From contig NZ_CP060139.1 of the NCBI RefSeq assembly GCF_014524565.1, positions 1,557,501 through 1,621,500 on the forward strand: a stretch of 64,000 bases of DNA. Direction: 5' to 3'. Below are positions 1 to 9,097 of this stretch, one piece after another (positions within the stretch are counted from its first letter, which is position 1; each line of letters begins with the position of its first letter). Source of the stretch: Croceimicrobium hydrocarbonivorans. Lineage in GTDB: Bacteria; Bacteroidota; Bacteroidia; Flavobacteriales; Schleiferiaceae. The notes below the pieces were generated by a model, which had not been told where the DNA came from, searched no databases, and worked only from the letters and a program-made list of their open reading frames with translations. The translations under genes were made by a program, and so were the position numbers.

Positions 1-1245
1 ATAGCCTTGGAGCAAAACCTCGATATCCGCGTGGCTCAGCAAAGTCAACGTATAGCCGACAAGCAAGAGAATTGGGGCCAGGCGGGTTTCTTACCCAATG
101 TTAGTGCCAATGCTGCCTACAGCTATTCTCAAACCGATGTACAACAGCAATTGGCGGTGGGCAGTGATACCAGTGGCGCACCTGCTCCCATCCGTGAATT
201 TAACGATGCGGTTGCCGAAAATTACAGCGCCGGAATCAATGCCAGCTATGTACTCTTTGATGGATTAGGTCGAATTAACAATCTGCAAAAGCTGCAATTG
301 CAAAAAGAGCAAAGTGAAGTACAATTGCGCTTTACCATCGAAAACACCCTCTTGCAGGTGTTCAGTGCCTATTTCAATTTGGCGCAGCAAAGTGAGCAGG
401 TAGACATTGCTAGGGAATCCGTTAAGCTTTCGCTGAAGCGATACCAAAGAGCAGAAACCGCCCTGGAATTAGGGTCCCAGAGTCGTCTGGAGGCCTTGAG
501 TGCTCAGGTCGACTTACGTCGTGATAGTGTAGCTCTCTTCAATGCACAGAACAGCCTGGAGAAAGGTCTGCGCGAATTGAATAGACTGCTCAATTTTCCC
601 ATTGATACCAGCTATGCCTTTGAAACCCAATTGGACTATCGCAGTGATTTGATCTTTGGCAGCTTACTTACGGAGGCCATGCAAAACAATGCTGCTTTAA
701 TTCAAGCGCAAATTGCCCGCGACATTAACCGTAAAAACCTCAACATTGCCTGGAGTGATCGTTTGCCAGAAATTGCTGCTAATGCAGGATATTCCTACAG
801 CAGACAGGATAATGAGGGAGGTTTTTTACGCTTTACCCAAAATACAGGTTGGAATTATGGCCTGAGTGCACAATGGAATATCTTTAGCTCCTATCGCTCC
901 CAAACCGCAGTGGAAGTGGCTCGCATTGCTATCTTCCAATCAGAATTAAGTCAGGAAAAAGCCAAACAACAGGTGCAAACCGACTTAGCCAATGCTTGGC
1001 TCGACTATACCAATGCCCGCAAGGTTTTAGATCTGGAGCGACGTAATCTAAAAGTAGCGCTGATCAATTTTGAGCGTAGTGAAGAAGCTTATGCCTTAGG
1101 GAATATTACCAATGTGCAATTACGTGAAGCGCAGCTCAATTACATCAGCACCAAAGCCTCCTTAAACAGCCTGCGCTATCAACTTAAATTAGCAGAGATC
1201 GAATTGCAGAGGGTTGCAGGAGTATTGATGCAAAATACCCCATAA
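1..1245 (+). CDS. TolC-family outer-membrane efflux protein, 5' end cut by window edge
   Basis: The frame is open from base 1 (Ile-Ala-Leu-Glu-Gln-Asn-Leu-Asp) to a TAA stop, so the start and signal peptide lie outside the window; 414 residues are visible. The text shows the TolC duplication: two halves of long amphipathic helices rich in Gln/Ala/Leu, each with a beta-strand segment of the type 'LPNVSANAAYSYS' (near the left edge) and 'LPEIAANAGYSYS' (about residue 255). Family knowledge: trimeric outer-membrane channel working with an RND or ABC pump and a membrane-fusion protein. Partner genes would be expected upstream, outside the window. Function is assigned to family level only; the exported substrate is unknown. 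Confidence 0.9.
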   Translation: MALEQNLDIRVAQQSQRIADKQENWGQAGFLPNVSANAAYSYSQTDVQQQLAVGSDTSGAPAPIREFNDAVAENYSAGINASYVLFDGLGRINNLQKLQLQKEQSEVQLRFTIENTLLQVFSAYFNLAQQSEQVDIARESVKLSLKRYQRAETALELGSQSRLEALSAQVDLRRDSVALFNAQNSLEKGLRELNRLLNFPIDTSYAFETQLDYRSDLIFGSLLTEAMQNNAALIQAQIARDINRKNLNIAWSDRLPEIAANAGYSYSRQDNEGGFLRFTQNTGWNYGLSAQWNIFSSYRSQTAVEVARIAIFQSELSQEKAKQQVQTDLANAWLDYTNARKVLDLERRNLKVALINFERSEEAYALGNITNVQLREAQLNYISTKASLNSLRYQLKLAEIELQRVAGVLMQNTP

Positions 1246-1272
1246 AAAAACCTCGTCTTTGCAGACGAGGTT
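1246..1272 (-). terminator. Rho-independent terminator between convergent genes
   Basis: Ten-base-pair perfect stem AACCTCGTCT / AGACGAGGTT (1249-1258 with 1263-1272) around a 4-nt loop. Read on the minus strand the stem is followed by a T run (1250 down to 1244), so it ends the susCD-type operon. On the plus strand no T tract follows, so it serves the TolC gene less well. Confidence 0.85.
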
Positions 1273-1297
1273 CAAATTCTAGTGTTTGATTAGATCC

Positions 1298-2170
1298 CTA
1301 TTCACAACTTAGTTCAGCTATGATATCGTAACTAATACGTGAGCCAGCACCGGTAAATACACGGCGCATCACGTAAATGGTCATCTTGGTAATGGTCTTC
1401 CCTTCCGCAACGCTAAAGAACTTACGTGGCACCATATAAGTTTTGAAAACTCCGTCTCCGTAAGAGGTCATCTGCAATTGCGGATAGTTCCCAACGGTGA
1501 AGGCATTATTAGCAATCTTTACAGTAGTACTGTCACTTAAAGTCGCTTCGGCGAAGAACCAAACATCGTCAGTTGCCAGGTTCTGCATTCCCTCTACCTC
1601 TTCCAATTTATTATCATAATACAACATCACCAGATCATCATCTTCAAATGATCCTGGGAAAAGGAAAGCCGGATTACGGGTAGTAACGGGTGGGTCCACC
1701 AATATGGTTAAGTCTTCCGATTTAATATCGGGATCACCATAACCACCGCCATCTTTTGGCTTCACCAAAAACTGAATATCATTAGCAAAAACCGTTTGGG
1801 CGTCTACCTCGTAAAACTCGGTAGGCGTCATGGTGTAGGAATAAATATTCTCCGCTTCTTTAGTCATGCGAAGAGTGTCATTACTCTCTTTCCAAGGAGC
1901 CGTGCCCACTCCATTCACCAAGGGGTGACCAGCGGGATGCTCGGCCGGACTCCAAGTCCAGATGTACATATCTTCCCCTGCTGCGGCAGCATCCAATAAG
2001 TTCTGGGTATGATCTAAACTGGCATCCAGTTGACTGAGGTCTACAATAATTTTTAATTCTGTAGTAGGATCTTGATACTCGGGCGGATCGGTGCTAACCT
2101 GAGCTGAAAGCGCAGGCCCAAATATTAGGGCAGCCAGAGAAAATATCGTGTTAAACTTCAAATTCTTCAT
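1298..2170 (-). CDS. Exported protein of the susCD operon, SusE/F position, family not recognised
   Basis: 290 residues with a type I signal peptide (MKNLKF..., cleavage probably after ALSA before Gln). There is no lipobox cysteine. The rest is beta-rich with a Trp/Tyr-rich stretch (MYIWTWSPAEHPAG at about residues 68-81) and repeated aromatic strands. It is the last gene of susC-susD-lipoprotein-this gene, starting 2 bp after the preceding stop, the place where SusE/SusF-like surface glycan-binding proteins usually sit. Inference: accessory glycan-binding protein. I cannot tie it to a named family from sequence alone. Confidence 0.6.
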   Translation of the reverse strand: MKNLKFNTIFSLAALIFGPALSAQVSTDPPEYQDPTTELKIIVDLSQLDASLDHTQNLLDAAAAGEDMYIWTWSPAEHPAGHPLVNGVGTAPWKESNDTLRMTKEAENIYSYTMTPTEFYEVDAQTVFANDIQFLVKPKDGGGYGDPDIKSEDLTILVDPPVTTRNPAFLFPGSFEDDDLVMLYYDNKLEEVEGMQNLATDDVWFFAEATLSDSTTVKIANNAFTVGNYPQLQMTSYGDGVFKTYMVPRKFFSVAEGKTITKMTIYVMRRVFTGAGSRISYDIIAELSCE

Positions 2171-2172
2171 AA

Positions 2173-2649
2173 CTAGTTACTGCGTTTAAAGGTGTAGATA
2201 TAGCGGGCATATTCCGCATCGCACTTGTTTTTCAGCTCTTCGAAAATCATGTTAGGATCAATGGCGCGAACCATATTTCCCATTCCTACAGTACTGGTAT
2301 CACCGTCGGTACTGATTAAGTAAAGATTCTCTGGATATTCCGGATCATCAAAGGCATAAGTTCCGTTGAGGGAGCTAAAGGGTAGTCCGTCTAAGGAATT
2401 AGCGCTGATCGCGTAAGTATTGTCATTAGAATTGAAGTTAATGGACACGGGATTATCCAGGAAAAAGTCGGTGAATTCCAAAGTTTCCCACTGGGGGAAA
2501 GAGCGGTCTTCTACCTCTACCATTTCCAGATCCCAGTTTCCATTAATTCCGGTTATCACCGAGTAGGGAGCACCAATTTCTTTGAAGGGCTCCGGGCGAC
2601 AAGCGCTTATGGCTAGGGCCAAAAGGCCAAGGCTGAGTAATTTCTTCAT
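2173..2649 (-). CDS. Small lipoprotein of the susCD operon, lipocalin/DUF5004-like
   Basis: 158 residues from the ATG at 2649, chosen because MKKLLSLGLLALAISAC is a textbook lipoprotein signal; the longer reading frame adds six residues before it. The mature part has the layout 'NGNWDLEMVEVEDRSFPQ...' followed by short beta strands, resembling small lipocalin-like or DUF5004-type lipoproteins often found in Bacteroidetes polysaccharide utilisation operons (tentative). It lies 11 bp after susD and 2 bp before the next gene, so it is certainly in the same transcript. Its role is unknown; a periplasmic or surface accessory protein is likely. Confidence 0.6.
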   Translation of the reverse strand: MKKLLSLGLLALAISACRPEPFKEIGAPYSVITGINGNWDLEMVEVEDRSFPQWETLEFTDFFLDNPVSINFNSNDNTYAISANSLDGLPFSSLNGTYAFDDPEYPENLYLISTDGDTSTVGMGNMVRAIDPNMIFEELKNKCDAEYARYIYTFKRSN

Positions 2650-2660
2650 AGTACTATAAA

Positions 2661-4043
2661 TTAACATCCTCCGGTAGGGTTCAGTTCAAATTTCGTGGTT
2701 TGCTCGGATATAGGGAATTGAATTACCATGCCATTGCAATCCCATGGGTGAGTGCGTACTTCCGTAGCTTCGCCTTCTAGGGCACCGCGACGTTTAATTT
2801 GCTGGATACGGTCTCCCTCTCCAAACATTTCGATACGACGCTCATAACGGGCGGCCTCAATAATTTGGCTGGCAGAACTACCTGTAGGTAAATTATTCAA
2901 ATTAGAACCATAAGCTCTTTCCCGAACGTCGTTAATATCCTGAATCGCCACTGTTAAATCCCCTCCGCTTTCGGCCAAAGCTTCGGCACGCAGAAGTTTT
3001 AAATCGGTTAAATGCAGGATGGTTACATTAAACCACTCTTGATTAAATTTCTTAACCAATACGCGAGGGGCATCACCACTCTCATCCAATTCGAAGAAGT
3101 TCTTCAATCGACGGTCAGAGGTATCGGCCGCGTAAATATCATAGAATTCACGGCTAGCAAAGAACTCAGGTGGAGAAGCCAAATCTGAACGGTAGTTTCC
3201 GAAACCTGAAGAGCGGAAATCACCAAACTCAGGACGGCTGGTATTACTGAAGATTGCTTCGGTAACATCTACAGTATCGTTTTCAAAACGATCGATGCTG
3301 CTTCCTAAGCTATATCGTCCACTACCAATAACGGCATTCGCATAAACGGCTGCCTGGGCATAATCTCCCATTTGGAAGTGAATCTTTGCCAAGAAACCAT
3401 TGGCCGCATCTTGAGAGGCATAATAATCTGAGCTGGGTCTTAAATTGGGGAGAGCCGATTCCAAATCAGCAATGATCTCATTGTAGTTTACCCCTACTGG
3501 AGAACGGGCAACAATTTCCTCAAAAGTTCGGGTCTTATAGATAATACCATTGTGACCATTATTTGACGTAAAACCATAAGGTTGAGCAAAAAGACGCAGG
3601 ATTTCCCACTGGGAGATAGCACGCAAGAATTTGGCTTCTGCTACAATCTCATTACGTTCGGCTGTGCTAAAGTCGAAATTGTCTATTATCTCAAGAATAC
3701 GGTTACAACGAAAAGCGGTGATATATGGATCAGCGTAAATGCCTCCAATCGTGCTATTGAAGAAAAGGGTATTATGATTAAAGACCTCGGTTAAATCCTC
3801 ATTGGAACGAGGCTTAGCCAGGTTATCACTTAATAGCTCTCCCAAGTATTGAATGCGACCATTGTAAACATTGGCCGTAACATCATAGCAGCTTTGCAGT
3901 ACGTTTAATACGTCTTGCTTGGTCTGCAGAGCCTCTTCCTCAGTAAGGTCTGTTCCTTGTAGAGGAGTTTCTAAAATTTTCTCGCAGCCTGTACTCAAAA
4001 GCAGGCCACCGGCTACTAGTATTGCGCTAAATGACTTTTTCAT
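2661..4043 (-). CDS. susD: SusD/RagB-family glycan-binding outer-membrane lipoprotein
   Basis: 460 residues from the ATG at 4043, chosen because it gives a clean lipoprotein signal with the acylated cysteine at residue 20 (LLLSTGCEK). Early 'ETPLQGTDLTEEEALQTKQD', the TPR-like helices ('EIVAEAKFLRAISQWEILRL') and the late 'RYERRIEMFGEGDRIQQIKR' are characteristic of SusD/RagB. Family knowledge: SusD forms the lid of the SusC channel and binds oligosaccharide at the cell surface. It follows susC by 10 bp. The sugar specificity is inferred from the surrounding maltodextrin genes. Confidence 0.93.
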   Translation of the reverse strand: MKKSFSAILVAGGLLLSTGCEKILETPLQGTDLTEEEALQTKQDVLNVLQSCYDVTANVYNGRIQYLGELLSDNLAKPRSNEDLTEVFNHNTLFFNSTIGGIYADPYITAFRCNRILEIIDNFDFSTAERNEIVAEAKFLRAISQWEILRLFAQPYGFTSNNGHNGIIYKTRTFEEIVARSPVGVNYNEIIADLESALPNLRPSSDYYASQDAANGFLAKIHFQMGDYAQAAVYANAVIGSGRYSLGSSIDRFENDTVDVTEAIFSNTSRPEFGDFRSSGFGNYRSDLASPPEFFASREFYDIYAADTSDRRLKNFFELDESGDAPRVLVKKFNQEWFNVTILHLTDLKLLRAEALAESGGDLTVAIQDINDVRERAYGSNLNNLPTGSSASQIIEAARYERRIEMFGEGDRIQQIKRRGALEGEATEVRTHPWDCNGMVIQFPISEQTTKFELNPTGGC

Positions 4044-4053
4044 GATCTCAGGC

Positions 4054-7000
4054 TTAGAAGTTAACATTTAAACGAATGGAATAGCTTCGCTCCTGAGGTG
4101 GAGTTAAGAAGGTAATATTCACACTCATATTACGATCGGTAGCATTCTCGAAATCACGAGCAATCTCAGGATCCAATCCAGGATATTTAGTGAAGGTGAA
4201 CAAATTGGTTCCGATGAAAGAAATCTGAGCACCTTTCAATCCTAATTTCTCTAATTGATTACGATTCAAGCGATAGCTTAAAGTTAAATTTCGCAAGCGT
4301 AGGTAGCTACCATCATGAATCCACTGATCCGTGTTAATCCATGGAGTGTTAGATCCGTGATTAGCCGCATCTAAAGTTAAGAGTGGGTAAGTAGCTTCGT
4401 CACCCGGAGCTCTCCAACGATCGTAAATATGAGGCGTTTTGTTCCAATCATCCATACGGCCTAATTGACGCTTAGAAGAAGAATCATAAATATCCGATCC
4501 AATGGTGAACACAAATAGAACGCTTAAATCCCATTGCTTGTACGAAAAGTTATTGGTGATACCACCCACCGCATCAGGTAACACATTACCCACAGGAACA
4601 CGGTTTGCAGGATCCCAAACAAAGGTTGGATTTCCATCGATATCCAAATAAACAGGACGACCGGTAGTAGGGTCTACATGGCTAAAACGCACCAGGAAGT
4701 TCGTTCCAACGGGTTCTCCAACAATGGTACGGGTATCATTAGTACCTCCACCAACAGCATCGGCAGAATAACCACCTAAGCTAACAATCTCATTATGGTT
4801 ATAAGCAATGTTAAAGTCGGTGGTCCAGCGGAATTCACCCACCAGGTTTCGCGTCTTAATTTGGAATTCAAATCCTTCATTGAAAAGACCTCCAACATTA
4901 TCATAGAAATTATTAAATCCAGAGACCCTTGGTAAGGTTACATTCAATAGTACATCTGAAGTATTCTTGCGATAATAGGCTAATTCACCGGTAATACGGT
5001 CTTCAAACAAACCATATTCTAAACCTAAGTCGATTACCTGAGTGGTTTCCCAGCGTAAATCAGGATTAGGGTTATTTAAGGGATATAAGATATCCCGACC
5101 ATCATAGGCCTGAGAAGCATAGTTATAACGTGCTAAAAACTCGTTATTGGTGAGGTTTGCATTTCCAATCCAACCTATACTAGATTTCAATTTTAAATAG
5201 TTGATGAAACGGTTCTCCTTCATCCAATTTTCTTCAGAGATAATCCATCCTGCCGAAACGGAAGGGAAATAACCAAAGCGGTTATTGGGCCCAAAGCGAG
5301 AACTACCATCCGTACGCATAACTAACTGAGCCAGATACTTGCCTTTATACTGGTAATTGATCCGGGTGAAAACCGACATAAATTTGCTAATGAAGGAAGT
5401 AGTTACCGAGTCGAAATCATAGTTATTTCGCAGATCTGCACTTTCATAAAATGCAGAAGGCGCATTAAACACATCATTACGAATACCATTCGCAACGCCA
5501 TTAGTATCGAAGGTGGTAATGTAATAGGTATGGGTGAAATTTTCTTGATACTCGGTACCTACCATGAAGGCGAACTTGTTATTCTCGTTCAATTGCCAAT
5601 CGTAAGTACCGGTTAAGAAACCATTGTAGTTATAGGATCTTCTGGGATAACGTTGAGCAGTACCCTGACCACGAGTGGCCACATCAGTTTGATAGGTATT
5701 GCGACCCGCTGGTTCCCAAATGTCTTCCATGGATTGGAAATAATCCAAAGAACCCGAAGCTAAAATGGTAAAGTTCTTAAGGGGCGAATACGTAATCTTA
5801 GCATTATTGATAGAGCGGAGATCCGTAATTCTCCAATCCTTCAATTCGCGCTGGGCTACAGGGTTAGTACCTTGTAAGAACCAGTCTCCTGGACGAGCCA
5901 CTGTATCACCAGCACTTACATAATAACGATCCCATTTTACCGGATAATAAGGCAAGGCAGTACTCATAGCTGCTCCCAGACCACCAGACCAGGCATTATC
6001 TACCCGATTGTAAATACTTTGGGTTAGACCCGTGCTGGCACTAATACTTAATTTATCATTAAAGCGATAATCTCCATTAAAACGTCCACTCATCCTATCA
6101 TACTCATCACCAATAATATAGGACTGGTTTTTATCATAAGATAATCCCGCGTAGAAATTATAACGGTCGGTTCCCTTTGATACGCTAAAATCGTAGAAGG
6201 CTTTGTAACCTGTGCGTACTACTTGATCAACCCAATCGGTATTATTTCTTTGGGCCTCTTCCCAACTTAAAGCTGGATTGGTTAATACCGGAGTGCCGGT
6301 ATTGCCATCATTAATCCAGGCTTCGCGGTATAATTGAAGGTACTCCTGAGAATTCAACATCTGAGGGCGCTGAGTAGGCTCTGAAATACCCTGAGTAGTT
6401 GAAAAGTTAAATTGGAGTCCGCCTTTGTTACCACGTTTGGTAGTAATTAAGATAACCCCGTTGGCACCACGAGAACCATAGATGGCGGTTGCAGATGCAT
6501 CCTTCAAAATCTCTACAGATTCAATATCATCCGGGTTTAAGAAAGCCAGTGGGTTTTGGTTCATACCTCCACTGTTACCACGGCTGAAATAATCCTGATT
6601 CAATTGAACTCCATCCACGATATAAAGCGGGTCACCCCCTGCTCCGATACTGGTAACTCCCCGTACCCGAACTACCGAAGCCGATCCAGCCAAACCACTA
6701 CCGGTAACAATCTGTACCCCGGCAGCCTTACCCTGAATCGCAGTTTCGAAACTGGGTGCTGGCATATCGTTCAATTTTTTGGCATCTATTTTCACCACGT
6801 TTCCGGTCATTTCCCGGCGACGTTGTACACCATAACCCACCACCACAATCTCGTCTAATTGCGAGCTGCTTTCGGCAAGGGCCATATTTAAAGTTTTGGT
6901 TTCACCTTCAGCAAGCTGAACTTCCACTCGCTTGGTTTCAAAACCAATAAAGGCAAACTCTAAGGTGAGCTTCCCGGCTTTTAAGCCACTAAGGCTATAG

Positions 7001-7176
7001 TTTCCATCAAAGTCGGCCGCGGTTCCGGATCCAGATTGGCCAACAACTAAAACCGATGCTCCCGGTAAGGGCTCACCAGACTTGTCGGTAATCGTCCCCT
7101 TAACCACCTGAGCCTCCAGACTCCACACAGCCATGGAAAAAAGCAGTGCAAAGAGAGACTGTAAAGTTCTTTTCAT
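4054..7176 (-). CDS. susC: SusC/RagA-family TonB-dependent outer-membrane transporter
   Basis: 1040 residues. Order of parts: signal peptide (to about residue 22), carboxypeptidase-D regulatory-like domain ('VVKGTITDKSGEPLPGASV'), a TonB-box region ending in 'LDEIVVVGYGVQRRREMTG', plug domain ('IYGSRGANGVILITTKRG'), then a large beta barrel ending in the terminal strand 'YSIRLNVNF'. Family knowledge: TonB-dependent importer of oligosaccharides partnered by SusD. It is first in a four-gene operon. Its promoter carries the AGTGTA-N5-TACACT operator shared with the rest of the maltodextrin locus, so maltodextrin is the probable substrate. Confidence 0.95.
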   Translation of the reverse strand: MKRTLQSLFALLFSMAVWSLEAQVVKGTITDKSGEPLPGASVLVVGQSGSGTAADFDGNYSLSGLKAGKLTLEFAFIGFETKRVEVQLAEGETKTLNMALAESSSQLDEIVVVGYGVQRRREMTGNVVKIDAKKLNDMPAPSFETAIQGKAAGVQIVTGSGLAGSASVVRVRGVTSIGAGGDPLYIVDGVQLNQDYFSRGNSGGMNQNPLAFLNPDDIESVEILKDASATAIYGSRGANGVILITTKRGNKGGLQFNFSTTQGISEPTQRPQMLNSQEYLQLYREAWINDGNTGTPVLTNPALSWEEAQRNNTDWVDQVVRTGYKAFYDFSVSKGTDRYNFYAGLSYDKNQSYIIGDEYDRMSGRFNGDYRFNDKLSISASTGLTQSIYNRVDNAWSGGLGAAMSTALPYYPVKWDRYYVSAGDTVARPGDWFLQGTNPVAQRELKDWRITDLRSINNAKITYSPLKNFTILASGSLDYFQSMEDIWEPAGRNTYQTDVATRGQGTAQRYPRRSYNYNGFLTGTYDWQLNENNKFAFMVGTEYQENFTHTYYITTFDTNGVANGIRNDVFNAPSAFYESADLRNNYDFDSVTTSFISKFMSVFTRINYQYKGKYLAQLVMRTDGSSRFGPNNRFGYFPSVSAGWIISEENWMKENRFINYLKLKSSIGWIGNANLTNNEFLARYNYASQAYDGRDILYPLNNPNPDLRWETTQVIDLGLEYGLFEDRITGELAYYRKNTSDVLLNVTLPRVSGFNNFYDNVGGLFNEGFEFQIKTRNLVGEFRWTTDFNIAYNHNEIVSLGGYSADAVGGGTNDTRTIVGEPVGTNFLVRFSHVDPTTGRPVYLDIDGNPTFVWDPANRVPVGNVLPDAVGGITNNFSYKQWDLSVLFVFTIGSDIYDSSSKRQLGRMDDWNKTPHIYDRWRAPGDEATYPLLTLDAANHGSNTPWINTDQWIHDGSYLRLRNLTLSYRLNRNQLEKLGLKGAQISFIGTNLFTFTKYPGLDPEIARDFENATDRNMSVNITFLTPPQERSYSIRLNVNF

Positions 7177-7201
7177 AGAGATTACATTAAGATTGGTTCC
7201 T

Positions 7202-7209
7202 CAAAAGTA
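7202..7209 (-). promoter_or_regulatory. -7 promoter element of the susC operon
   Basis: On the minus strand this reads TACTTTTG, a perfect match to the Bacteroidetes -7 consensus TAnnTTTG, 25 bp before the susC start codon. The palindromic operator lies 14 bp upstream of it, over the expected -33 region. Confidence 0.7.
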
Positions 7210-7223
7210 GAAAAAAAGCATTA

Positions 7224-7240
7224 AGTGTAAAAAGTACACT
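7224..7240. promoter_or_regulatory. Operator 1, AGTGTA-N5-TACACT, susC promoter
   Basis: Perfect 6-5-6 inverted repeat AGTGTA AAAAG TACACT. The same palindrome recurs at 9055, 15777 and (one mismatch) 23321, always in a promoter region of the maltodextrin locus. It covers the -33 region of the susC promoter, which fits repression. The likely binder is the NUDIX-winged-helix protein encoded at 8294-8995 (inference). Confidence 0.75.
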
Positions 7241-7331
7241 AAAATATTTCTAATTTGCTAACTCTGCGTTCAGATATAATGGCTTGGTTTAGTAGCTATT
7301 TTCCCGTTTTTATTCGGGAATCCTAAAGTAG

Positions 7332-8291
7332 ATGAAGTTCAAAGTATTAACTATGATTAATATCAGTATAGCAAGATCTAGGCTCGGCGTTTTTACGGCC
7401 ATATGGCTTGTTTCCAACTCCTTTGCCCATGCTCAATTAGTGGGAGAGCTTCGGACCATTTCGAAATTCCACAGCCTCGAAATTGAGGATCGAAGGGTAG
7501 ATATCTGGAAGCCGGCAAATGTTTCAGAAGGCCCCTATCAATTGCTGATTATGCACGATGGGCAAATGCTTTTTCAAGCCGATTCTACTTGGAATGGTCA
7601 GGAATGGGGGGTGGATGAATGTTTGGACTCCCTCTATCAACAAAGCCTTATTGGCCCCACCTTGGTAGTAGGCATTTGGAATATCCCGGAACGCCGCCAT
7701 CAAAACTACTTTCCACAAAAGCCTTTTGAAGCTTTGCCCGAGACCTTTAGGGATTCAGTTCTGCAATTGCAAAGGCCCGGCGAAGAACGAAAGCTTCTCT
7801 ATGGCAGTCCCAATTCGGATGCCTATTTGCGCTTCATCTTTAAGGAGCTTCTGCCTTGGATTAAATCCGAATACCCCATTCAGACTAATGGAGTTTATAT
7901 GATGGGCTCCAGTATGGGTGGTTTGATTAGCATGTATGCTGCCCTCGAATACCCTAATGAATTGACAGGGGCTGGATGTATGTCGACCCACTGGCCGGGT
8001 TTCTTTCAGAATGAAAACAATCCGGTGCCTGATGCTCTCATTAATTACATCGCCTCTCACGAAGAAGCCGCCACTAAGAGTCGTTGGTATTTTGATCGTG
8101 GAGACGCTTCGCTGGATGCGCTTTATCCTCCTCATCAAGATCGGGTGGATTCCCTCTTCCAATCCTGGCCTATGGTAAGCGCTAGGGACTATAAAAGTTT
8201 GGTGGCCCCAGGGGATCCACATTGGGAAACCGCCTGGCGCAGTCGATTGCCTTTTGCCCTAATCTACCTCATGGGCAGAAGTAGAGAATAA
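7332..8291 (+). CDS. Exported esterase-family alpha/beta hydrolase
   Basis: 319 residues with an N-terminal hydrophobic segment (LGVFTAIWLVSNSFAHAQ) that looks like a signal peptide. A start at the second ATG (7353) would give a more compact signal. The nucleophile elbow is GSSMGG with Ser194, followed by 'YPNELTGAGCMSTHWPG' as in the enterochelin-esterase/esterase D superfamily (PF00756-type). A late His (DPHWETAW, near residue 297) is a candidate for the triad. It stands divergent to susC and converges on the NUDIX regulator with only 2 bp between stops. Such esterases often accompany flavobacterial maltodextrin loci; the real substrate is not deducible. It has no clear copy of the operator of its own beyond the one at 7224. 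Confidence 0.8.
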   Translation: MKFKVLTMINISIARSRLGVFTAIWLVSNSFAHAQLVGELRTISKFHSLEIEDRRVDIWKPANVSEGPYQLLIMHDGQMLFQADSTWNGQEWGVDECLDSLYQQSLIGPTLVVGIWNIPERRHQNYFPQKPFEALPETFRDSVLQLQRPGEERKLLYGSPNSDAYLRFIFKELLPWIKSEYPIQTNGVYMMGSSMGGLISMYAALEYPNELTGAGCMSTHWPGFFQNENNPVPDALINYIASHEEAATKSRWYFDRGDASLDALYPPHQDRVDSLFQSWPMVSARDYKSLVAPGDPHWETAWRSRLPFALIYLMGRSRE

Positions 8292-8293
8292 GT

Positions 8294-8995
8294 TTAGATA
8301 TTCTCGTGATTGAGAGTATAAAGGATAGCCGGTTTATGCAATACTCCGGTTTGCTTCTGATTGGTAGCGGATACCAATTTCTCCTTGAGGATTTTCTTAC
8401 GGAAGTTTCGCTTATCCAATTCCTTACCCAGGATGATCTCGTAAAGCTTTTGGATCTGCCCCAAGGTGAACATTTCAGGTAATAATTCGAAGCCCGTACG
8501 GTGATTCACAAAATCATCGCGCAAGCGATCCAAAGCTTCACTTAAAATTTGATTATGGTCGAAAGCCAGGGAAGGCAAACTGTCTAACTCTTGCCAGAAC
8601 ACACGCTCTGCAAAGGAAGACGCTTCTGGTTGAAAATCGTCCATCTTAACCAGAGAAAGGTAAGCCACGGTAATTACCCGCGCTTGCGGATTTTGACGGT
8701 AATTCTTCAACCAATCCAAATCCTTGATATCGCTAACCCGATTGGGATCGCCAAAGGCCTTAAACTGTCGTAAGAACACTCCGGAAATTCCAGTGATTTC
8801 ACTTAAAACGCGATTTGCGGCATCGTCCAGGCCCTCATCATCTACGATCAAATCACCCGGTAAGGCGAACTGAACCTTCTCTTTATTGGCCATTTTTTGC
8901 TCGATAAGAAGAATGTTTAACTTCTCATTATCGAAACCAAATACTACGCAATCTACCGATACGTTCGGATTAACATTCTTGAGAGTTTCGCTCAC
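8294..8995 (-). CDS. NUDIX-winged-helix transcriptional regulator, NrtR family, probable maltodextrin regulator
   Basis: 233 residues. The N-terminal half is a NUDIX fold (VSVDCVVFGF..., ALPGDLIVDDEGLDDAANR). The C-terminal part (about residues 165-206) is the NrtR-type winged helix with the hallmark 'LYEIILGKELDKRNFRKKIL'. The catalytic NUDIX box is broken: where REUxEExGU is expected the protein has R62-V-L-S-E-I-T-G-I70, so two acidic residues are gone and the domain probably only senses a ligand. Family knowledge: NrtR members repress NAD or sugar genes; AraR of Bacteroides is a sugar-responsive member. Here it is the only regulator inside the maltodextrin locus, and an operator lies in its own upstream region (9055-9071). 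Repressor responding to maltose or a phosphosugar is inferred. Confidence 0.85.
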   Translation of the reverse strand: MSETLKNVNPNVSVDCVVFGFDNEKLNILLIEQKMANKEKVQFALPGDLIVDDEGLDDAANRVLSEITGISGVFLRQFKAFGDPNRVSDIKDLDWLKNYRQNPQARVITVAYLSLVKMDDFQPEASSFAERVFWQELDSLPSLAFDHNQILSEALDRLRDDFVNHRTGFELLPEMFTLGQIQKLYEIILGKELDKRNFRKKILKEKLVSATNQKQTGVLHKPAILYTLNHENI

Positions 8996-9054
8996 GGTCT
9001 AAGTATTGTGGTTGAACCTTGTTTAGGGTCAACAAAATAAGAAAAAATTCCCCA

Positions 9055-9071
9055 AGTGTAAAAAATACACT
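9055..9071. promoter_or_regulatory. Operator 2, AGTGTA-N5-TACACT, between regulator and pfkA operon
   Basis: Perfect inverted repeat AGTGTA AAAAA TACACT in the divergent region between the NUDIX regulator gene and pfkA. Its last base is the first base of the pfkA -7 element, so binding should block that promoter. It is 59 bp from the regulator start, which makes autoregulation possible. Confidence 0.78.
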
Positions 9072-9078
9072 AAGTTTG
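9071..9078 (+). promoter_or_regulatory. -7 promoter element of the pfkA operon
   Basis: TAAGTTTG, a perfect TAnnTTTG match, 19 bp before the pfkA start codon and overlapping the operator by one base. Confidence 0.7.
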
Positions 9079-9097
9079 TCTGGTCAGTTTTAAAGGA

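Noticed and set aside
7301-7320. Small hairpin TTCCCG / CGGGAA before the esterase gene
   Set aside because: A 6-bp stem without a T run, too short to call a terminator or riboswitch.
7755-8222. A 155-codon antisense frame inside the esterase gene
   Set aside because: It overlaps the conserved catalytic part of the esterase and shows no family features.
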